A DNA stretch of 64,000 nt from Sphingomonas sp. GC_Shp_5 (GTDB lineage: Bacteria > Pseudomonadota > Alphaproteobacteria > Sphingomonadales > Sphingomonadaceae): assembly GCF_026540855.1 (NCBI RefSeq), contig NZ_JALNUP010000016.1, positions 1 through 64,000 of the forward strand, written 5' to 3'. Below the pieces are notes generated by a model. The model had not been told where the DNA came from and searched no databases. It saw only the letters and a list, made by a program, of their open reading frames with translations. Positions 59,836-64,000 of this stretch are shown piece by piece. Positions within the stretch are counted from its first letter, which is position 1. Every line of letters starts with the position of its first letter. A program made the translations under genes and the position numbers.

Positions 59836-61077
59836 TCAACGATCTCTCTCGGCCTCGAGGGCAATAGTGGGCCGAGCGACACGAGGAAAGCGAGCGTCGG
59901 CGAGGGTTGGTCGGTTCCCTGTTTCGATCAGGGTGGCCAGCTCCCCATGAAGCGCGGCTAGTTCGGGTGTGGTCTGACCCTCGGGGAGAGTTCCAGCCTG
60001 GCGCGTTGCAAGGACGAACAGATCGACCGCGCCCGCCAGCTCAGGGTCGGCGTAGAGCGCAGTGCTTTCGCCGGCCCGCCATATCTTAGCGAGTTCTTGC
60101 GATCGCATCATGCACGCCGCGGCCGATCGGTCGACCGGCCTTGTCGTCGTCGGGGGCTTCGGCGCGGCCGCTCCCCTGCCCTCGATCGCGGCGCGGGTGA
60201 TTGCCGCCATGCGGTAGCGCAGCACGCGCGTCTCGGGCGTGTCAGTCGCCGAGGGCGTATATTGCTCCTTCAAGATCGCCGTCAGTTCGGCCGTGCCCTC
60301 GGCCGGCACCGTGGCTTGCCAATCCGTCAGGGCGCGTTCTTCGGAAGCAAGGTTCGCCGGCTGGGCGATGATGAAGCGTTCCAGCAGCGGGTCATCCTCA
60401 ACGTCGACAGGCAGCGGGCCGCCATGCCCGCTCGCAGCGGCATATCCGAAGGCTGCTATGGTGCTGACCTTCTCGAATCCGGCTCGGGTTAGCTCGCGAT
60501 CTTCGTCCTGGTTGGCGAGGATCTGTGCGACTGCAGGCGCAAGCTGGGGCACCTCGCCGCGACCGCCCTCTCCATTGGCGACCGTCAGCTCGAAAAGCTT
60601 TTCGACGCTGGGCGCGATCGGCCGAAGCGCGTCTTTGATCGCCGCGCCATCAGCACTGACGTTTGTCCCGATGGCATCGACCATCGGCACGAGCTGATTG
60701 AAACCTTCGACCGCGACCGAGCGGCCTGCCTTCGCGTCCTCCGCGATCGCCTCCAACACCGGCACGACGGTCGCAATCTCTTCCCGGGCCTGTTGCTGAC
60801 TGTCGGACAGTGCGCCCAAGACCTTCACGACGCTCTCATAACCGGCATCGGTGCGTTCCTGATTGTCGATCACTCGGCCGAGGATAGCCTCCAAGACCGG
60901 CAGAATGTCTGTCACCGCAGCTTGCCCGGCGTCGATCGTATCGAGCCGCTCGAGGATCGCTCGGTGCGAATCCTCGATACGAGAGCTGCTTTGCGTCAGT
61001 TCCGCGATTTGTCCTTGGAGCAGGGAAATCCCGTCGAGCAACGCCGCAAGAGCTACTGTGCTTCCTTCGCTACTCAT
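59836..61077 (-). CDS. Coiled-coil protein of the mobilisation operon, 413 aa
   Basis: The N-terminal 200 residues have a repeated pattern (LLDGISLLQGQIAELTQSSSRIEDSHRAILERLDTIDAGQ; VLEAILGRVIDNQERTDAGYESVVKVLG; VLEAIAEDAKAGRSVAVEGFNQLVPMV), suggesting a long helical or coiled-coil rod. The C-terminal half is helical with Pro breaks. No family is recognised. Its start overlaps the relaxase stop by four bases, so it is likely co-translated and may help relaxosome or coupling-protein contacts. Confidence 0.7.
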   Translation of the reverse strand: MSSEGSTVALAALLDGISLLQGQIAELTQSSSRIEDSHRAILERLDTIDAGQAAVTDILPVLEAILGRVIDNQERTDAGYESVVKVLGALSDSQQQAREEIATVVPVLEAIAEDAKAGRSVAVEGFNQLVPMVDAIGTNVSADGAAIKDALRPIAPSVEKLFELTVANGEGGRGEVPQLAPAVAQILANQDEDRELTRAGFEKVSTIAAFGYAAASGHGGPLPVDVEDDPLLERFIIAQPANLASEERALTDWQATVPAEGTAELTAILKEQYTPSATDTPETRVLRYRMAAITRAAIEGRGAAAPKPPTTTRPVDRSAAACMMRSQELAKIWRAGESTALYADPELAGAVDLFVLATRQAGTLPEGQTTPELAALHGELATLIETGNRPTLADARFPRVARPTIALEAERDR

Positions 61078-62588
61078 CGGCTCGGTCCATCCCTATCGCG
61101 CGCCCGATCGCGTTCCTGCTGGGCCCGATCACGCTCCTGAACCTGGCGGACGATCTCATCCGCCCGGTCGGTCTCGATCGGCGCGACAGGCTGACTCGTC
61201 TTCTCGATAAGCGCGCTCAGACGCTCATTTGCCGCGTCGGGAGACTCGCCATCGTCCTTCCGCTCGGTCAGCTTGTTCGCTCTCTCAATAAGGGCCTGGA
61301 GGCGATCTGCGACCTCAAGCGGGCGCTCTGGCGGGGCTGGTTTATCAGGACTGGTCACCAAGGCAGGCGTCGCATCGCGTTGCGCAGTCTTGTCCCGCAG
61401 CGCCTTCAACCGGGCGAGCGTGCTAAGGGGTTCAGCCGGCGCAGGAGCATCAACACCACGATCGATCTTCAGCGCATCCGCCTCCCGGGCGCGGCGTCTT
61501 TCGTCCGCCTCCCGCATCGCCCTGGCCGAGTTTGCCTCGGCCTCGGGCAACGATGCGACGAACTTTTCGAGGCTCTGAGCAACCACTTGGTCGGCAAAGG
61601 ACGGTGAGGTGGAAAGCTCGGTGATCGACCGCATATAGGTCGCGCGAACCGTCGCCTGCCGAGTTGCCAGAACGGACTTAACGGGGTCGGCAATACCTTG
61701 ATCGAGCAGCCACTGCGCGCGATCGGCGCGGCTTACATCGATGCGCGGGACCTGCCCTTTGTCCCGCATCTTCTGTACGGCAATATGCTCATGCGTAGGG
61801 TCTAAGCCCCGCGCTCGCGTCGGGGTGGCGTTCGCCTCGATACCGCGATCGCGTAGCTTCTCGGCGAAGCGCTGCCGCCAGCGGAACAGGTCGTCGCGGT
61901 CTGGATGGAAGCGGCGACCGTCGAGATCCCGACGCGCGATCGTGATGTGAACGTGTGGATGATCGCGATCGACATGGAGGCCGGCGACCCATGATCGGTT
62001 GGCAAACTCTTCCCTCGCGAAGTCGACGGCCGCTGCCTTCAGCTTCTCCGGATCGGTCCCCGTGGGCATCGACAGGATCATCGATATTGAGGTCGCTCCC
62101 TTGCGCCGAGCGTCCCCATCCATCTCCCATTCGTGCCAGTCTTGTGCGAGGACCTGCATGTGGCGACCGTCCCGAAGAACGTCGCCATCACTCGTTTCGA
62201 GACCAAGTTCCTTCTCCGGTCCGTGACCCAAACGACTGATGTAAGCGAAGTTAGCGAGGACGTGGCCACCCCCATGTTGGCGCCCGGTGATGCGGACCAT
62301 CACCTCGGGTACGCGGCGCGAGGTTCGGTCCATCGTCATCACGGCGCGACCGCTCATCCGAGCCTGATTGCCACCCCCAAAGGCGTGCTTAGCTTGGACG
62401 CTTGGCCGAGACGCTGCTGCCGACGAAGACGGCTTGGGGAACATCGAGGCGACCGCGATGCCGAGCATCGTTCCCCCGGCATTGGGCGCTTTCGGCGATC
62501 CGCCACCCGACCCCAGCCGATACTTCTTGGGGGGCGCAAAGACCCCGGCCATGGAATCCATCGTACCGGAGGAGAACCGGAAGCTCAT
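61074..62588 (-). CDS. Relaxase/mobilisation nuclease
   Basis: A 504-residue relaxase of the VirD2/MobA-like class. After a Ser/Gly-rich leader (about residues 1-90) comes MVRITGRQHGGGHVLANFAYISRLG, with the candidate nicking tyrosine, and the histidine triad region VDRDHPHVHITIARRD. The C-terminal part is charged and helical. It nicks the origin of transfer and leads the strand through VirD4 and the VirB channel. The ATG at 62588 overlaps the MobC-like stop by four bases. Confidence 0.9.
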   Translation of the reverse strand: MSFRFSSGTMDSMAGVFAPPKKYRLGSGGGSPKAPNAGGTMLGIAVASMFPKPSSSAAASRPSVQAKHAFGGGNQARMSGRAVMTMDRTSRRVPEVMVRITGRQHGGGHVLANFAYISRLGHGPEKELGLETSDGDVLRDGRHMQVLAQDWHEWEMDGDARRKGATSISMILSMPTGTDPEKLKAAAVDFAREEFANRSWVAGLHVDRDHPHVHITIARRDLDGRRFHPDRDDLFRWRQRFAEKLRDRGIEANATPTRARGLDPTHEHIAVQKMRDKGQVPRIDVSRADRAQWLLDQGIADPVKSVLATRQATVRATYMRSITELSTSPSFADQVVAQSLEKFVASLPEAEANSARAMREADERRRAREADALKIDRGVDAPAPAEPLSTLARLKALRDKTAQRDATPALVTSPDKPAPPERPLEVADRLQALIERANKLTERKDDGESPDAANERLSALIEKTSQPVAPIETDRADEIVRQVQERDRAQQERDRARDRDGPSR

Positions 62589-63166
62589 GCTTCGCGACCC
62601 TCATGGCTCGACGTCCAATAGCCGACCTCCGCGCCGACAGAGGACGAAAATGAGCGCCGCGCCTCGAACAGCTTGGCCTTCAAGTCAGCGCACGATTCCA
62701 TGAACGAACCAGCGATCCGCGCGATGTCGAGCGAGCTGCCCGGCATGTTGGCCGCATTCATGGCGTGGACGGCCTGGTTGATGTTGGCGCTCATGTTCGT
62801 AACCAGCTTTCGGGCCTTCCCAAGCTCGGTAGCCGTTGCCGGGGCGAGCCGGAGGATCGCCGCCTTGTCCCATAGCTGCCAGCGGATCGTGCGCTTGATC
62901 CACTCATTACGGGAAAGCCGAAGCGGCGCACCGACCTTCTCGATCGCCTCGATCTCACTGCGGTGAAGCCGGATCGTCACGCGGATTAGATCGTCGGGAT
63001 GCCCCCTGCCCTGAAGCGGTCCGTTAGGCAGATCGTCGTTGGCAGGTGCCACCACGGCGCGGGCTAGGGTCGCCGCAATCCAGCTACTGCGCGTCTGACC
63101 GTTCGCCGTAGCGATGCGATCGATCTCCGCGACCAGCTCATCCTTCAGGCGAAGACTGACTGCCAT
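62585..63166 (-). CDS. MobC-like relaxosome accessory protein
   Basis: A 193-residue protein: N-terminal ribbon-helix-helix-like segment (SLRLKDELVAEIDRIATANGQTRSSWIAATL), a second similar stretch (RVTIRLHRSEIEAIEKVGAPLRLSRNEWIKRTI), then the MobC-like end (LVTNMSANINQAVHAMNAANMPG). It should bind near oriT and help the relaxase, and may autoregulate through the palindrome upstream of its start at 63196-63214. Confidence 0.85.
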   Translation of the reverse strand: MAVSLRLKDELVAEIDRIATANGQTRSSWIAATLARAVVAPANDDLPNGPLQGRGHPDDLIRVTIRLHRSEIEAIEKVGAPLRLSRNEWIKRTIRWQLWDKAAILRLAPATATELGKARKLVTNMSANINQAVHAMNAANMPGSSLDIARIAGSFMESCADLKAKLFEARRSFSSSVGAEVGYWTSSHEGREA

Positions 63167-63507
63167 TCAAAGCCCCGTGCAGCGGCGCCATACAAACCGA
63201 TGTAATACATCGGTGCCGTATGACATATCCTGCCATCCCCTAACATACTGCTCTTATACAGCTAAACCGCTCCCTCCACAACAGAACATAGCTCAATCGA
63301 CGCGGAGTGAGGCGTGAGTGGTTGGGTTTCCGGCCGATCTGAACGCCGCGCCTCGATCCTCAGTTGGACCCTCGTTCAGTCGAGCACCTTCGGCGCGCGT
63401 TGTTTGTTCGGATTTGAGCGATCCTAGGGTCAGCAATCAACCTAGCAATCTTGGACGACATCCGACATTGTGCGCGTCCGGTTCCCCCCTTTATCCGGAG
63501 TTGCCCT
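63167..63507. promoter_or_regulatory. Divergent regulatory region with palindrome, candidate oriT or MobC operator
   Basis: This 341-base gap separates the divergent mobilisation operon and a small plus-strand gene. At 63196-63214 it has a palindrome with 9-bp arms ACCGATGTA/TACATCGGT around one base, extended by CATAC/GTATG to 63189-63222. The flank is locally A+T-richer (CATATCC, CTAACATACTGCTCTTATACAG). Such a site next to mobC is a good candidate for oriT or an autoregulatory operator; no nick site can be assigned. Confidence 0.55.
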
Positions 63508-63777
63508 ATGCCCCGAGCCACGCCTAAGCCGACCGACCTGTCGTCGATCGATGCCCGGCGAGAAGCCCTTCGAGCAGAACTCGCCGCGCTCGACGAACAG
63601 GCTAAAGCAGCAGAGCTCGCCGCGAAAGATGCAGGCCGACCGATCCTCCTAGCCGCCCTCGATCGGGTCAAAATCGCAACCATGGACAAGACGGACGCAC
63701 GCTCAATCGCCTCGGCAATCAGTCTGCATGGCGGCCAGGTCGTCGCACAGCATCTTGCCACGCTCACCACAAGCTGA
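63508..63777 (+). CDS. Small helical protein, 89 aa
   Basis: ATG at 63508 with CCGGAG upstream. The product has a charged coiled-coil-like helix (SSIDARREALRAELAALDEQAKAAELAAKDAG) and a second half with DRVKIATMDKTDARSIASAISLHGG. No family is recognised; position opposite the mobC/relaxase operon suggests a transfer-related role. Confidence 0.65.
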   Translation: MPRATPKPTDLSSIDARREALRAELAALDEQAKAAELAAKDAGRPILLAALDRVKIATMDKTDARSIASAISLHGGQVVAQHLATLTTS

Positions 63778-63840
63778 CGGCGATCCCGACCCCGCTTCGG
63801 CTACTTAGCAAGCGGTCATCATCGGACTACATCTGCGCAC

Positions 63841-64000
63841 GTGTCACCGTTGCAGGCCCTACGTGAACTCGAAATCGCAGCGGAGCGTATCCAACTCGGA
63901 CCACAGATTGGCCCGGGCGTCCTGGACGCACTACGCAGTCTGCGTGGCCCGGTCGAGCGATGGCGGTTGCTGTACCTGTGGGAGTATCTTCAATTCGACG
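63841..64000 (+). CDS. Partial gene running off the window end
   Basis: From a GTG at 63841 the frame stays open to the end of the window with protein-like composition (LQALRELEIAAERIQLGP, later LRGPVERWRLLYLWEYLQFD). The ribosome binding site is weak and the start could lie upstream, since the frame is also open there. No family can be assigned from about 53 residues. Confidence 0.4.
   Translation, partial: MSPLQALRELEIAAERIQLGPQIGPGVLDALRSLRGPVERWRLLYLWEYLQFD

Noticed and set aside
59635..59961. Plus-strand 108-codon frame after the fluoride island
   Set aside because: It overlaps the 3' end of the convergent coiled-coil gene, lacks a ribosome binding site and has no recognisable features.

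Overview
The window is G+C-rich DNA that looks like most of a conjugative plasmid from an alphaproteobacterium, most likely a sphingomonad (Sphingomonas, Sphingobium or Novosphingobium type). This is inferred from the set of plasmid genes: an RPA-type RepA with iterons, a strawberry-notch-like helicase, a ParB-like protein, an ArdC antirestriction protein, a VirB/VirD4 type IV secretion system and a relaxase with a MobC-like partner. No rRNA, tRNA or CRISPR array was recognised.

Layout. 1-2468: small minus-strand plasmid genes, mostly hypothetical, one a DUF6884 protein. 2570-13287: a Tn3-family transposon with perfect 38-bp inverted repeats and a 5-bp CTTTC target duplication. It has split a 70-codon gene that reads through intact once the element is removed. 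Its cargo is two molybdenum sulfite oxidases, cytochrome c SorB, a TDT-family anion exporter, a LysR regulator, a DUF202 membrane protein, a fluoride-riboswitch-controlled ClC-F antiporter, and the remains of a malate dehydrogenase gene joined to an N-terminally shortened transposase. 13288-29283: minus-strand leading-region or maintenance genes (DUF2493, a frameshifted PAPS-reductase-like gene, ArdC, ParB-like, strawberry notch, primase, SSB, two HNH-type proteins). 29609-33555: replication module (winged-helix protein, iterons on both sides of repA, two small HTH proteins, a serine-recombinase-like protein lacking its catalytic serine). 33803-48458: transfer operon (M15 peptidase, TrbM-like, virB1, LPD7 protein, virB2-virB5, eexN, virB6, virB7-like, virB8-virB11, virD4). 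59836-63166: mobilisation operon (MobC-like, relaxase, coiled-coil protein), read towards the fluoride island, with a palindrome upstream of it.

The most striking region is 49194-58853. A fluoride riboswitch heads what looks like one long operon: ClC-F antiporter, DUF190, EamA-type transporter, secreted phosphodiesterase/phosphatase, histidine phosphatase, universal stress protein, phosphoglycerate-mutase-like phosphatase, enolase, undecaprenyl-diphosphatase, TauE/SafE permease and the CrcB/FluC fluoride channel. It pairs two fluoride exporters with second copies of enzymes of the kind fluoride poisons, suggesting export plus target replacement on a transferable plasmid. The transposon carries a second, diverged copy of the riboswitch and antiporter, so this plasmid has received fluoride-responsive modules twice.
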